The translations under genes were made by a program, and so were the position numbers. DNA of 64,000 bases from Oscillospiraceae bacterium. Its GTDB lineage: Bacteria; Bacillota; Clostridia; Oscillospirales; Oscillospiraceae. The number at the start of each line of letters is the position of its first letter. The first letter of the stretch is position 1. The notes under the pieces are model-generated. The model did not search any database, was not told the origin of the DNA, and saw only the letters and a list, made by a program, of their open reading frames with translations. Positions 24,160 through 35,269 of the stretch are shown piece after piece. The stretch covers positions 1 through 64,000 of the forward strand of contig JAFTFT010000041.1 of assembly GCA_017458335.1 (NCBI GenBank). The letters run 5' to 3'.

Positions 24160-25644
24160 TCAGTTCAGCTTCTCCAGCGCGATGCGCAGCCGGCGCAGGG
24201 TCTCCTCCCTGCCGAGGATGCGGCAGATCTCTACCGCGCCGCCCGGCGTCACGGCCTTGCCCGCGGCCGCGATGCGCACCGGCCACATGACCTTGGCGTT
24301 CTTGACCTCCCACTTTTCGGCAAGCTCCGTCATGGCAGCAAGGATCTTCTCATCCGTCCAGTCGCTCAGGGCCTCGAAGGTTGGGACAATCTCATTCAGA
24401 ACCGCCTTGGAGCTCTCGCGGTCGGACTTCGACTTCTTGTGGACAAAGAGCTCCGCGTCATATTCCGGCAGCGTGTCGAAGAAGTCCAGCTTCTCCGGGA
24501 TCTCGGTCAGGATCTCGGTCCGCTGCTGCAGGAGGGCTGCGATGGCCGCGGCGTCATAGGCCTCGTTCTTCACAGCCTGCCGGATATAGGGCTCTGCCAC
24601 CGCGGCAAAGGCCTCCGGAGACATGGCGCGGATGTAGGCGGCGTTAAAGTAACGCAGCTTTTCGATATCGAAGATGGCCGGGGACTTGGAGATGCCGGAG
24701 ATCTCGAAAATCTTCTTCAGCTCGTCCAGGCTGAAGATCTCCTGCTCGCCGCCGGGGCTCCAGCCCAGCAGCGCCACATAGTTGATCACCGCGTCGGTCA
24801 GGTAGCCCTGGGCGATCAGATCCTCATAGGAGGGGTCGCCGTGGCGTTTGGACATCTTGTTGTGCTGATCCCGCATAACCGGCGAGCAGTGGACATACTT
24901 TGGAATCTCCCAGCCGAAGCCCTCGTAGAGCAGGTTGTACTTCGGCGCCGAGGAGAGATACTCGCTGCCACGCACGACGTGGGTAATGCCCATGAGGTGA
25001 TCGTCGATGACGTTGGCAAAGTTATAGGTCGGCAGGCCGTCCCGCTTCATCAGGACCTGATCGTCCAGGGTGCTGTTCTCCACCCGGATGTCACCGAAAA
25101 TCTCGTCATGGAAGACGGTCTCCCCTTCCCGGGGGATCCGCTGGCGGACCACATAGGGCTCGCCGGCTTCGGCGCGGCGGTCCGCCTCCGCCGGATCCAG
25201 GCTGCGGCAGGGATCCGCGGCGCGGTTAAAGTCCCCGCTGTCCTCCTCGCTCTCGGCCTTCTCGCAGAAGCAGCGGTAGGCATGGCCGCGGGAGATGAGC
25301 AGCTCGGCATACTTTCCGTAAAACGGTCTGCGCTCGGTCTGGATATACGGGGCAACCGGTCCGCCCACATCCGGACCTTCGTCATGGTCCAGATGACACT
25401 CCTTCATCGTCTTGTAGATCACGTCCACCGCGCCCTCGACGAGGCGCCCCTGATCCGTGTCCTCAATGCGCAGGATAAAGGTCCCGTCCGCGTGCCGCGC
25501 GATCAGCCAGGTATACAGCGCCGTGCGCAGGTTTCCGACATGCATGTATCCCGTGGGTGACGGGGCAAATCTTGTGCGCACCTTCCCCTTCGGGATGCGC
25601 GCTTCCATCTCTTCAAACCAGCTGAGATCGATCTTCTCAGGCAT
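24160..25644 (-). CDS. gltX: Glutamyl-tRNA synthetase
   Basis: This 494-residue class I synthetase charges tRNA-Glu. HIGH-type motif PSPTGYMHVGN is at about residue 28-38, the KMSKRHG motif at about residue 262, and the anticodon-binding helical domain covers about 340-494. Length is typical. Whether it also charges tRNA-Gln, needing GatCAB, cannot be told here. It is the promoter-proximal gene of gltX-tcdA-ClC-GH3. Confidence 0.96.
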   Translation of the reverse strand: MPEKIDLSWFEEMEARIPKGKVRTRFAPSPTGYMHVGNLRTALYTWLIARHADGTFILRIEDTDQGRLVEGAVDVIYKTMKECHLDHDEGPDVGGPVAPYIQTERRPFYGKYAELLISRGHAYRCFCEKAESEEDSGDFNRAADPCRSLDPAEADRRAEAGEPYVVRQRIPREGETVFHDEIFGDIRVENSTLDDQVLMKRDGLPTYNFANVIDDHLMGITHVVRGSEYLSSAPKYNLLYEGFGWEIPKYVHCSPVMRDQHNKMSKRHGDPSYEDLIAQGYLTDAVINYVALLGWSPGGEQEIFSLDELKKIFEISGISKSPAIFDIEKLRYFNAAYIRAMSPEAFAAVAEPYIRQAVKNEAYDAAAIAALLQQRTEILTEIPEKLDFFDTLPEYDAELFVHKKSKSDRESSKAVLNEIVPTFEALSDWTDEKILAAMTELAEKWEVKNAKVMWPVRIAAAGKAVTPGGAVEICRILGREETLRRLRIALEKLN

Positions 25645-25733
25645 AGCTTCTTCCTCCTGTCGTTTTCAGGCTCCCGCCCCTCCGAAGGGGCCGCAGCCGG
25701 TCTTCTCCGCCCGCGGCGGATCTGAGTTTCTTT

Positions 25734-25762
25734 ATCATATTTTACATTTTTCCTGTTGTCAA
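25734..25762 (-). promoter_or_regulatory. gltX promoter
   Basis: On the minus strand TTGACA (25757-25762) and TATGAT (25734-25739) have 17-base spacing. The -35 hexamer overlaps the trpS -35 hexamer on the other strand by five bases. Confidence 0.8.
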
Positions 25763-25784
25763 GCACAACTTATTCTGCTACAAT
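25756..25784 (+). promoter_or_regulatory. trpS promoter
   Basis: TTGTCA (25756-25761) and TACAAT (25779-25784) have 17-base spacing. The leader to the trpS start is about 65 bases and contains no visible T-box antiterminator. Confidence 0.75.
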
Positions 25785-25854
25785 AAATTGATTGTCCGGC
25801 ATTGGGATCGGACATTCTTTTCTACAACAGTTTATGAAATGGAGATACCATCAG

Positions 25855-26871
25855 ATGGATCAGCAGACAGAAAGAAAAAAGGTAATGCTGTCCGGCATTC
25901 AGCCCTCCGGCGATCTGCACCTGGGCAACTACCTGGGCGCGGTGAAGAACTGGACCGACCTCGCGGAGGAGTTTGACTGCTACTACTTCATGGCCGACCT
26001 GCACAGCATCACGGTCCGCCAGAACCCCGCGGATCTCCGGCGGCGCTCCGTCTCGCAGCTGGCGCAGTACATTGCCTGCGGTCTGGATCCGGAGAAGAAC
26101 ACCCTCTTCATCCAGAGCCATGTGCATGAGCATGCCGAGCTCGGCTGGATTCTCAACTGCTACACCATGTTCGGCGAACTCAGCCGCATGACCCAGTTCA
26201 AGGACAAGAGCGCGAAGAACGCCGAGAACATCAACGGCGGACTCTTTACCTATCCCTCGCTCATGGCCGCCGACATTCTTCTCTATCAGGCGGACTTTGT
26301 CCCCGTCGGCCAGGACCAGAAGCAGCACTGTGAACTCACCCGGGACATCGCCACCCGTTTCAACAACATCTACGGCCCGACCTTCACGGTCCCCGAACCT
26401 TATATTCCCAAAGTGGGCGCAAGGATCATGAGTCTCTCCGTGCCGACCTCGAAGATGTCGAAGTCCGACCCGGCCGGCTGCGTGTTCATCATGGACCCGC
26501 CGGAGGAGATCGCCCGCAAGTTCAAGCGCGCCATCACCGACTCGGACACGGAGCACTGCGTCCGCTATGACCCGGAGCAGAAGCCCGGTGTCTCGAACCT
26601 CATGAGCATCTATTCCTCTGTCACGGGTCTGAGCTTTGAGCAGATTGAGCATGATTTTGAAGGCAAGGGCTACGGCGTCTTCAAGCCTGCCGTCGGCGAC
26701 GCCGTGATTGAGATGCTCCGTCCCATCCGTGAGGAGAGCGCGCGGATGATCGCCGAGAAGGACTATCTCCGCTCGGTCTATACCGAGGGCGCTCAGCGCG
26801 CCTCCGCGGTGGCCCGCCGGACGCTGCGCAAGGTCTACAAGCGCGTCGGTTTTGTGGAGAAGCCTTTCTGA
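25855..26871 (+). CDS. trpS: Tryptophanyl-tRNA synthetase
   Basis: This 338-residue class I synthetase charges tRNA-Trp. The HIGH-type motif is LHLGNYLG near residue 22 in SGIQPSGDLHLGN, and the KMSKS motif is SKMSKSDP near residue 200. The ATG at 25855 follows GGAGA at nine bases and gives the normal family length; a longer open frame from 25792 would start at TTG without a site. Confidence 0.96.
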   Translation: MDQQTERKKVMLSGIQPSGDLHLGNYLGAVKNWTDLAEEFDCYYFMADLHSITVRQNPADLRRRSVSQLAQYIACGLDPEKNTLFIQSHVHEHAELGWILNCYTMFGELSRMTQFKDKSAKNAENINGGLFTYPSLMAADILLYQADFVPVGQDQKQHCELTRDIATRFNNIYGPTFTVPEPYIPKVGARIMSLSVPTSKMSKSDPAGCVFIMDPPEEIARKFKRAITDSDTEHCVRYDPEQKPGVSNLMSIYSSVTGLSFEQIEHDFEGKGYGVFKPAVGDAVIEMLRPIREESARMIAEKDYLRSVYTEGAQRASAVARRTLRKVYKRVGFVEKPF

Positions 26872-26938
26872 TCCGTTCTGAGTTTCCGCGCTTCTCTGTC
26901 CCGTTATCCGGGCGATTTTATCAACTGGAGCATTGATT

Positions 26939-28135
26939 ATGCAAGCATTTGATTTTCCGATCTGGAAAATATTCGCAGGCCCCGCGGTCGCGCTCCTGGT
27001 CTCCTACTTCATGACGCCGCCCGTCAAGAAGTTTGCAGAGAACGTGGGCGCAATCGACGTCCCGAAAGACGCGCGCAGGGTCCACGACCATCCGATTCCG
27101 AGGATGGGAGGGCTCGCCATCTTCACCGGCTTTGTGCTGTCGGTTCTGCTCTTCGTCAACATGTCCATGCAGGTGATGGGTCTTCTGCTGGGCGCGGTGA
27201 TCATCGCGGTCATGGGCGCGCTGGACGACATTCTCTGCCTGAACCCCTGGATCAAGCTGGGCGGACAGTTTCTGGCCGCGCTGGTGGCGATCCGCTGCGG
27301 CATTGTCTTCGACGCCATCTCAAACCCCGGCTTTCTCGACGCCGAGGCCACCATCCAGCTGGGCTGGCTGTCCATTCCGTTCACCATTCTCTGGATCATC
27401 GCCTGCACCAACGCGGTCAACCTCATCGACGGACTGGACGGCCTCGCCGTCGGCATCTCCGCCATCAGTTCCATCTCGATGATGATCGTGTCCATGATCC
27501 TCCCCGCCGGCGTCGCCGGGATTCCCCTGATCCTGGCCTGCCTGGCCGGCGCCTGTTTCGGTTTCATGCCCTATAACCTCAACCCCGCCAAGATCTTCAT
27601 GGGCGATGTGGGGTCGCAGTTTCTCGGCTTCGTGCTCTCCTGCGTCTCCATCATGGGTCTGTTCAAGTTTCACGCGATCATCACCTTCCTGATTCCGCTG
27701 CTCTCGCTGGCGGTTCCGCTGGGCGACACCATCTTCGCCTTTTTCCGCCGGATTCTGCACGGGCAGAGTCCCTTCCACGCCGACCGCGGCCATATCCACC
27801 ACAAGCTGATCGACATGGGGATGAGCCAGAAGCAGGCCGTCGCCGTACTGTACGCGGTCTCGGCGGTGCTGGGCCTGATCGCGGTGCTTGTCGCCGGGCC
27901 CGGGACCGGGATCCGCATCGTCTGCATCGTGGTCGCCTTCGCGATCTCCCTGACGGTCTGGCTGTTCGTCTTCTCGAAGGCGCATCACACCGAGCTTCTC
28001 CATCCGGATCACCTTCACCCCGAGCACCGGGAAGGCCCCGGCGCCGCCCCCGCCGCCTCCGCAGATCCCCCTGACGCCCCTGCGGGTCCCGCTGCCGTTT
28101 CGGAGGCGCAGCCGGAACAGGAGCGTGTCGGATGA
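26939..28135 (+). CDS. Undecaprenyl-phosphate sugar-1-phosphate transferase (TagO/WecA-like)
   Basis: This integral membrane enzyme of about 398 residues belongs to the MraY/WecA family. It starts lipid-linked polymer synthesis, probably from UDP-GlcNAc, for teichoic acid or surface polysaccharide. About ten to eleven helices are visible. Conserved sites are RRVHDHPIPRMGG, GALDDI, NAVNLIDGLDGLA (about residue 155) and GDVGSQFLGF, with the DRGHIHHKL loop typical of WecA rather than MraY. A Pro/Ala/Glu-rich cytoplasmic tail of about 45 residues follows the last helix. The start at 26939 has GGAG eight bases upstream. Confidence 0.9.
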   Translation: MQAFDFPIWKIFAGPAVALLVSYFMTPPVKKFAENVGAIDVPKDARRVHDHPIPRMGGLAIFTGFVLSVLLFVNMSMQVMGLLLGAVIIAVMGALDDILCLNPWIKLGGQFLAALVAIRCGIVFDAISNPGFLDAEATIQLGWLSIPFTILWIIACTNAVNLIDGLDGLAVGISAISSISMMIVSMILPAGVAGIPLILACLAGACFGFMPYNLNPAKIFMGDVGSQFLGFVLSCVSIMGLFKFHAIITFLIPLLSLAVPLGDTIFAFFRRILHGQSPFHADRGHIHHKLIDMGMSQKQAVAVLYAVSAVLGLIAVLVAGPGTGIRIVCIVVAFAISLTVWLFVFSKAHHTELLHPDHLHPEHREGPGAAPAASADPPDAPAGPAAVSEAQPEQERVG

Positions 28136-28620
28136 GGATCGCGGTTTTCTCCGACACTCACGGCTATACCGCTCCGATGGAGGACGCGGTAGCACGCTGC
28201 CGCCCGGACGCCGTCTTTCATCTCGGCGACCATGACCGTGATACGGAGGTTCTTCTGCGGAAGTTTCCGGAGATTCCCCTCTACAACGTTGCCGGCAACT
28301 GTGACTTCGCCGCGCTGGCGCCGAATGTGCTCACGGTCTCCCTCGGGCCGGTCAGGGCCTTCCTGACCCACGGCCATCTGTACCACGTGGACTACGGCAG
28401 GGTCGACTCGCTGGTTTACGCGGCGCAGGAAGAGGGCTGTCAGCTGGCGCTCTTCGGTCATACCCACGTCCCCTTTCACGAGGACGTCGGCGGCGTCAAG
28501 GTCGTCAACCCCGGCACCGCCGGCAAGGGCCGCAGCCTCACCTGGGCTTTGCTCACCATCTATGACAACGGAGGCATCGGCGTGGAGATGAAGACGCTGG
28601 AACACGCCTCCCGCTGGTAA
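28132..28620 (+). CDS. YfcE/MJ0936-family metallophosphoesterase
   Basis: This 162-residue calcineurin-like phosphodiesterase has DTHG (residues 8-11), HLGDHDRD (about 30), GNCD (about 54), HGH (about 80) and GHTHVP (about 107), the complete metal-binding set. The family hydrolyses phosphodiesters in vitro and the in vivo substrate is unknown. It overlaps the preceding gene by four bases (ATGA), so the two are coupled. Confidence 0.9.
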   Translation: MRIAVFSDTHGYTAPMEDAVARCRPDAVFHLGDHDRDTEVLLRKFPEIPLYNVAGNCDFAALAPNVLTVSLGPVRAFLTHGHLYHVDYGRVDSLVYAAQEEGCQLALFGHTHVPFHEDVGGVKVVNPGTAGKGRSLTWALLTIYDNGGIGVEMKTLEHASRW

Positions 28621-28697
28621 GCCTGGAAGCCTTTTTTTCTCCCCGGCCGGCCGTACACAGCACCCCTTCCCCAGCAGACTGCAACATCTCAGGCGGT

Positions 28698-28727
28698 TTC
28701 CCGGTCTGAAGCCGGGAAGCCTTTTTT
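28698..28727 (+). terminator. Rho-independent terminator before tex
   Basis: TTCCCGG and CCGGGAA form a 7-bp stem with a seven-base loop, followed by GCC and six T residues. It ends just before the tex ribosome binding site. Confidence 0.75.
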
Positions 28728-28742
28728 ATGAAAGGAAGCAAC

Positions 28743-30917
<2,175 letters not shown>

Positions 30918-31035
30918 GCTGCCGCCTTTCCTGTGCCGGTGTTCCGGGTGATCTTCCCGCGGAAAGCGGAATTCTCCTTTTCCGGTCCGTTTGAACCCTG
31001 TCCTTTCCTCTGATCCTGAATCCGTATTCTCAGGC

Positions 31036-31077
31036 ACCGTACTGCGCCCTCCCGGGTGGCAGCACGGTGTTTTTTTC
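31036..31077 (+). terminator. Rho-independent terminator after tex
   Basis: CACCGT-x-CTGC pairs with GCAG-x-ACGGTG around a GC-rich loop and is followed by at least seven T residues. Confidence 0.85.
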
Positions 31078-31164
31078 TTTTCGTCTTTATACAATCTTAA
31101 CATTCAGGCAAAAGTCTTAATCCTGTTTTAATTCATTTTATGCGATACTGGACGCGGAAAAATC

Positions 31165-31193
31165 TTTACAGTTTCTTAACGCTCTGGTATAAG
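31165..31193 (+). promoter_or_regulatory. Promoter of the kdpDE-like/kup operon
   Basis: TTTACA (31165-31170) and TATAAG (31188-31193) have 17-base spacing. Upstream, TCTTAA repeats at 31095 and 31115 are exactly 20 bases apart, on one face of the helix, with a third at 31174 inside the spacer. This fits a response-regulator tandem site, possibly for the KdpE-like protein encoded here. Confidence 0.65.
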
Positions 31194-31228
31194 TGAATCA
31201 TCACTCGAACGCCGGAGGAATCTGCATC

Positions 31229-32332
31229 ATGCGGCATTTCATCAAAAGGGCCTCGCCCCTTCTGGACCTCGCGCTCAGTCTGTTTTTTCTCACCGCCGCC
31301 ACCCTTCTGGGGACGCTCTTCTATCGCCTGGACTTTTCTGATTCCACGATCATGATGTCCTATCTGCTGGGAGTGCTGATGATCGCCGTCGGAACCTCCC
31401 ACCGCATCTACAGTCTGCTGTGCTCCGTGGTCTCGGTTCTGCTGTTCAATTATTTCTTTGTTGACCCGCGCTTCTCCCTGCAAGTTCTGGAGCCCGGGTA
31501 TCCCGTGGTCTTTCTGGCTCTGTTCGTGACTTCCTTCATCACCAGCACCCTCGCGGTGCGCCTGAAGGATGCCGCCCGTCAGGCCGAGGAGAACGCCCGG
31601 GAGCGGGAAGCCGCCGCCATACAGATCGAGAACGAGCGCCTGCGCTCGACCCTGCTGCGGGCCATTTCCCACGATCTGCGGACGCCGCTGACCTCCATCT
31701 CCGGCAACGCCAGCAACCTGCTCTCGCACGGGGAGAATTTCGACGAGGCCACCCGGCAGTCGCTCTACCGTTCGATCTATGAGGATTCGCTCTGGCTCAA
31801 CCACATGGTGGAAAACCTGCTGGCCAGCACCCGCCTGGAAAACGGCGAGGCAAAACTGAGCTTCTCCACGGAGGTTCTGGAGGACATCCTCGAGGAGGCC
31901 GCTTCCCACGTGCGCGCCTTCAGTCCAAATCATCAGATCGTCGTGGAAGCTCCTGCGGAGCTGATCCTGGTCCGGGCCGACGCAAGGCTCATCATGCAGC
32001 TGCTCATTAACCTTCTGAACAACGCCGTCAAGTATACCCCGGAGGGCTCCACCGTCCGGATCACGGCGGAAAAGCGGGGCGGAACCGCATATGTCACCGT
32101 CGCGGACAACGGCCCCGGCGTCCCGGACGAGGACAAGCCGAAGATCTTCGACATGTTCTACACCGGCGATCAGAGCGTCTCGGACGGGCGGCGGAGCCTC
32201 GGCTTCGGTCTCGCCCTCTGCAAAACAATCGTCAAAGCCCACGGCGGGGAGATCTCGGTCTCCGACAACATCCCGCACGGTGCGGTCTTCACCTTCAGTC
32301 TGCCTGCGGAGGAGGTGCCCCTCAATGGATAA
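31229..32332 (+). CDS. KdpD-like sensor histidine kinase lacking the N-terminal KdpD domains
   Basis: This 367-residue membrane kinase has four close helices of the DUF4118/KdpD type (about residues 15-110; FNYFFVDPRFSL is the diagnostic loop), a short linker coiled coil, HisKA with the phosphoacceptor in AISHDLRTPLTS (about 160), and HATPase with NAVKYTPEG, DNGPGVP and GFGLALCK. Full KdpD has about 900 residues with a cytoplasmic KdpD/universal-stress region, absent here. The ATG at 31229 follows GGAGGA; an upstream GTG coincides with the -10 box and cannot be used. It precedes a kdpE-like gene and kup. Confidence 0.9.
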   Translation: MRHFIKRASPLLDLALSLFFLTAATLLGTLFYRLDFSDSTIMMSYLLGVLMIAVGTSHRIYSLLCSVVSVLLFNYFFVDPRFSLQVLEPGYPVVFLALFVTSFITSTLAVRLKDAARQAEENAREREAAAIQIENERLRSTLLRAISHDLRTPLTSISGNASNLLSHGENFDEATRQSLYRSIYEDSLWLNHMVENLLASTRLENGEAKLSFSTEVLEDILEEAASHVRAFSPNHQIVVEAPAELILVRADARLIMQLLINLLNNAVKYTPEGSTVRITAEKRGGTAYVTVADNGPGVPDEDKPKIFDMFYTGDQSVSDGRRSLGFGLALCKTIVKAHGGEISVSDNIPHGAVFTFSLPAEEVPLNG

Positions 32333-33032
32333 AACACTGATTCTGGTCGTGGAAGACGATCTTCCGGTTCAGAACCTGATCACCGTCACGCTGAAGGCGG
32401 AGGGGTATCGCTATCTCACCGCCCAGACCGGTCAGGCCGCCGTGATCACCGCCGCCACACACAATCCGGACATCATCCTGCTGGATCTCGGTCTGCCGGA
32501 CCTGGACGGCGTCGAGGTCATCCGCCGGGTACGCTCCTGGTCGAATGTCCCCATCATCGTCATCAGCGCCCGCAGCGAGGATCCCGATAAGATCGACGCC
32601 CTGGATGCCGGCGCGGATGACTATCTGACAAAACCGTTTTCGGTTGCGGAGCTTCTGGCCCGCCTGCGGGTCACGCTGCGGCGGCTCAATACCGCGGCGC
32701 CCGATGCCGCTCCTTCCGTCTTCCGAAACGGCGCCCTGAGCATCGACTATGCCGCCGGCTGCGTCAGTCTGGACGGAGAGGAAATCCGCCTCACGCCCAT
32801 CGAATACAAGCTGTTGTGTCTGCTCTCCCGGAACGTCGGGAAGGTACTGACACATAAATACATCACACAGAACATCTGGGGAGACAGCCTGGAGAGCAGC
32901 ACGGCTTCCCTGCGGGTCTTCATGGCCACGCTGCGCAAGAAGCTGACCCGCTCGCCCGACAGTCCCGCCTACATCCAGACACATGTCGGGATCGGCTACC
33001 GGATGGTCCGTGTGGAGGAGAACACGGAGTAA
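32325..33032 (+). CDS. KdpE-like response regulator
   Basis: This 235-residue OmpR-family regulator has a receiver domain (VVEDD near residue 10, phosphoacceptor Asp in ILLDLGLPD near 54, Lys in LTKPF near 104) and a winged-helix domain (about 135-230, with LTPIEYKLL and VGIGYRM). It overlaps the kinase gene by eight bases. The position between a KdpD-like kinase and kup implies potassium or turgor-responsive control of kup, and possibly of its own operon. Confidence 0.93.
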   Translation: MDKTLILVVEDDLPVQNLITVTLKAEGYRYLTAQTGQAAVITAATHNPDIILLDLGLPDLDGVEVIRRVRSWSNVPIIVISARSEDPDKIDALDAGADDYLTKPFSVAELLARLRVTLRRLNTAAPDAAPSVFRNGALSIDYAAGCVSLDGEEIRLTPIEYKLLCLLSRNVGKVLTHKYITQNIWGDSLESSTASLRVFMATLRKKLTRSPDSPAYIQTHVGIGYRMVRVEENTE

Positions 33033-33038
33033 ACGCTC

Positions 33039-35069
33039 ATGAAAAAACGATCAGGTTTTCGATTCGGCATGTTCCTTGTGACCATCGGCATCGTCTACGG
33101 CGACATCGGCACCTCGCCCATGTACGTCATGAAGTCGATCCTCGAGGGCAACGGGGGCATCACACAGATCGACGGGGATTTCATCATCGGATCCCTCTCC
33201 CTGGTGATCTGGACCATCACACTGCTGACGACGGTCAAGTATGTGCTGATCGCCATGAAGGCGGACAACCACGGCGAGGGCGGAATCTTCTCCCTCTACT
33301 CTCTGGTGCGTGACTGCGCAAAGTGGTTGATTGTTCCCGCGATGCTGGGCGGCGCGGCCCTGCTGGCCGACGGCGTTCTGACGCCGGCGGTCACGGTCAC
33401 CACCGCCGTGGAAGGACTTCGCAGCATCGAGAGCATGGACCGCTTTCTCGGCACCGGCCAGTGGAAGGTCGTCGTCATCACGCTTATCATCATCACGGCG
33501 CTCTTTTCGGTTCAGCACGCCGGCACCAGCCGGATCGGAAAAGCCTTCGGGCCGGTCATGCTGCTCTGGTTTTCCTTTCTGGGGATCACCGGCATGGCGC
33601 ACATTCTCTCTTTCCCGGTCGTGCTCAAAGCCTTCAATCCGATCTATGCCGTCCGGGTCCTGCTCAGCCCCGCGAACAAGCTGGGTTTCATGATCCTCGG
33701 CAGCGTCTTCCTCGCCACCACCGGCGCGGAGGCCCTTTATTCCGATATGGGCCACGTGGGGAAGGAAAACATCTACTTCAGCTGGCCCTTCGTGAAGCTG
33801 TGCCTGATCCTGAACTACCTCGGGCAGGGGGCCTGGATCATTCAGAGCCGGGGGGATGCCGGGCTCGCCCAGGTCATGGATCTGAATCCCTTCTTTCTCA
33901 TGCTGCCCGAGGCGCTGCGTCCCTTCGCGGTCATCCTCGGCGCCGCCGCGGCGGTCATCGCCTCCCAGGCCCTCATCACCGGCTCGTATACGCTGGTGTC
34001 CGAGGCCATCCTGCTGGATCTTCTGCCCCATCTTGAGATCCGCTATCCCTCCGACACCAAGGGGCAGCTCTACATCGGCACCGTCAACAGCCTGCTCTGG
34101 ATCGGCTGCAGCCTCGTGGTGCTGTACTTCCGCTCCGGAGCGCGGATGGAATCGGCCTACGGACTTGCCATCACGGTCACCATGCTGATGACCACGCTTC
34201 TGCTCTGCGTCTATCTGCGCGATCTTCGGAAGAAAGCCATTCCCGCCTATCTGATGCTGTTGGTGTTCGGCGGGATCGAAACCGTGTTCTTCATCTCCAG
34301 TCTCAGCAAGTTCATGCACGGCGGCTATGTCACCGTGATTCTGACCCTGGCGCTCCTCCTTCTGGAGATCATCTGGTACCGCGGAACCCAGCTGGAGCGG
34401 AAATATTCCACGCGGCTGAAGATGCGGGATCACATCGACAGCCTCGTCGCCCTGCACAACGACCCCGAAATCCCGCTTCTGGCACACAATCTGGTCTATC
34501 TGGACGGCGAGAGGGATCTCGAACTGATGGACCGCGACATTCTCTATTCCATTCTCGACAAGGACACCAAACGCGCCCAAGCCTACTGGTTTGTGAATGT
34601 CCATGTACTCAATGAGCCCAAGACCCGGACCTATGAGCTGGAAACCTACGGGACGGACTGCATCTTCCGGATCCGCCTCAACCTGGGCTTCAAGTGCTCC
34701 CAGCGGGTGAACGTCTACCTGCGCCAGATCGTACAGGATCTCCAGGCGAGAGGAGAGCTGCCCGTTCAGGACAAGCGATACTCCATCTACGGCAAGTCCA
34801 CCGTCGGAACCTTCAAGTTCTGTATCATCCAGAAGTCCGTCACCACCAAGACCGAGCTCTCTTCTCTGGACGAATTCGTGCTGAACACCAAGTATGCCAT
34901 CCGCCGGGTCGCCGGCTCCAAGGAGCGCTGGTACGGGCTGGACACCTCTTCTCTGATTCTGGAGTCCGTCCCTCTGATCACAGGCGGAGGCTCGGAACAC
35001 AAACGCATCCAGCGCGTGGAAAGCGGCGCTTCCGCCGCTCCGGCAGACTCTGCTTCCGCCGACACCTGA
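33039..35069 (+). CDS. kup: KUP family potassium transporter
   Basis: This 676-residue potassium/proton symporter has about twelve membrane helices in the first 430 residues and a soluble C-terminal domain. The N-terminal signature GIVYGDIGTSPMYV is complete, with the NHGEGGIFSLYSL loop. It begins six bases after the kdpE-like gene, so uptake is under operon control of the two-component system. No kdpFABC genes are present in this window. The last 30 residues are Ser/Ala-rich. Confidence 0.95.
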   Translation: MKKRSGFRFGMFLVTIGIVYGDIGTSPMYVMKSILEGNGGITQIDGDFIIGSLSLVIWTITLLTTVKYVLIAMKADNHGEGGIFSLYSLVRDCAKWLIVPAMLGGAALLADGVLTPAVTVTTAVEGLRSIESMDRFLGTGQWKVVVITLIIITALFSVQHAGTSRIGKAFGPVMLLWFSFLGITGMAHILSFPVVLKAFNPIYAVRVLLSPANKLGFMILGSVFLATTGAEALYSDMGHVGKENIYFSWPFVKLCLILNYLGQGAWIIQSRGDAGLAQVMDLNPFFLMLPEALRPFAVILGAAAAVIASQALITGSYTLVSEAILLDLLPHLEIRYPSDTKGQLYIGTVNSLLWIGCSLVVLYFRSGARMESAYGLAITVTMLMTTLLLCVYLRDLRKKAIPAYLMLLVFGGIETVFFISSLSKFMHGGYVTVILTLALLLLEIIWYRGTQLERKYSTRLKMRDHIDSLVALHNDPEIPLLAHNLVYLDGERDLELMDRDILYSILDKDTKRAQAYWFVNVHVLNEPKTRTYELETYGTDCIFRIRLNLGFKCSQRVNVYLRQIVQDLQARGELPVQDKRYSIYGKSTVGTFKFCIIQKSVTTKTELSSLDEFVLNTKYAIRRVAGSKERWYGLDTSSLILESVPLITGGGSEHKRIQRVESGASAAPADSASADT

Positions 35070-35111
35070 TACGGGCCGGCAATAACCCCGGCAGTTCAAG
35101 GCCGTTACCCT

Positions 35112-35204
35112 GCAGAGGGCGCACGTGACGCGACGCCCTTCTGCGTCAAAAACAACTCGAACCCTCCGGCAGGCTTTTTGCCTCGCCGGAGGGTTCGGTT
35201 TTTT
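35112..35204 (+). terminator. Rho-independent terminator after kup
   Basis: The main stem (GAACCCTCCGGC at 35159-35170 with its complement at 35185-35196) is followed by GG and six T residues. A weaker upstream hairpin, GCAGAGGGCG with CGCCCTTCTGC, lies at 35112-35145. Confidence 0.85.
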
Positions 35205-35269
35205 AGGCTTATCTCACGATAAAACGGATATCATGGATAGTTCAGAGTCCGCCGTCTCTGCCGCTCATT

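Noticed and set aside
25645-25854. T-box leader for gltX or trpS
   Set aside because: No AGGGTGGnACCGCG-type T-box core or long leader was found.
31078-31228. c-di-AMP riboswitch upstream of the potassium operon
   Set aside because: The leader after the promoter is only about 30 bases, too short for this riboswitch.
33051-35099. 682-residue minus-strand open frame opposite kup
   Set aside because: Antisense shadow of kup.
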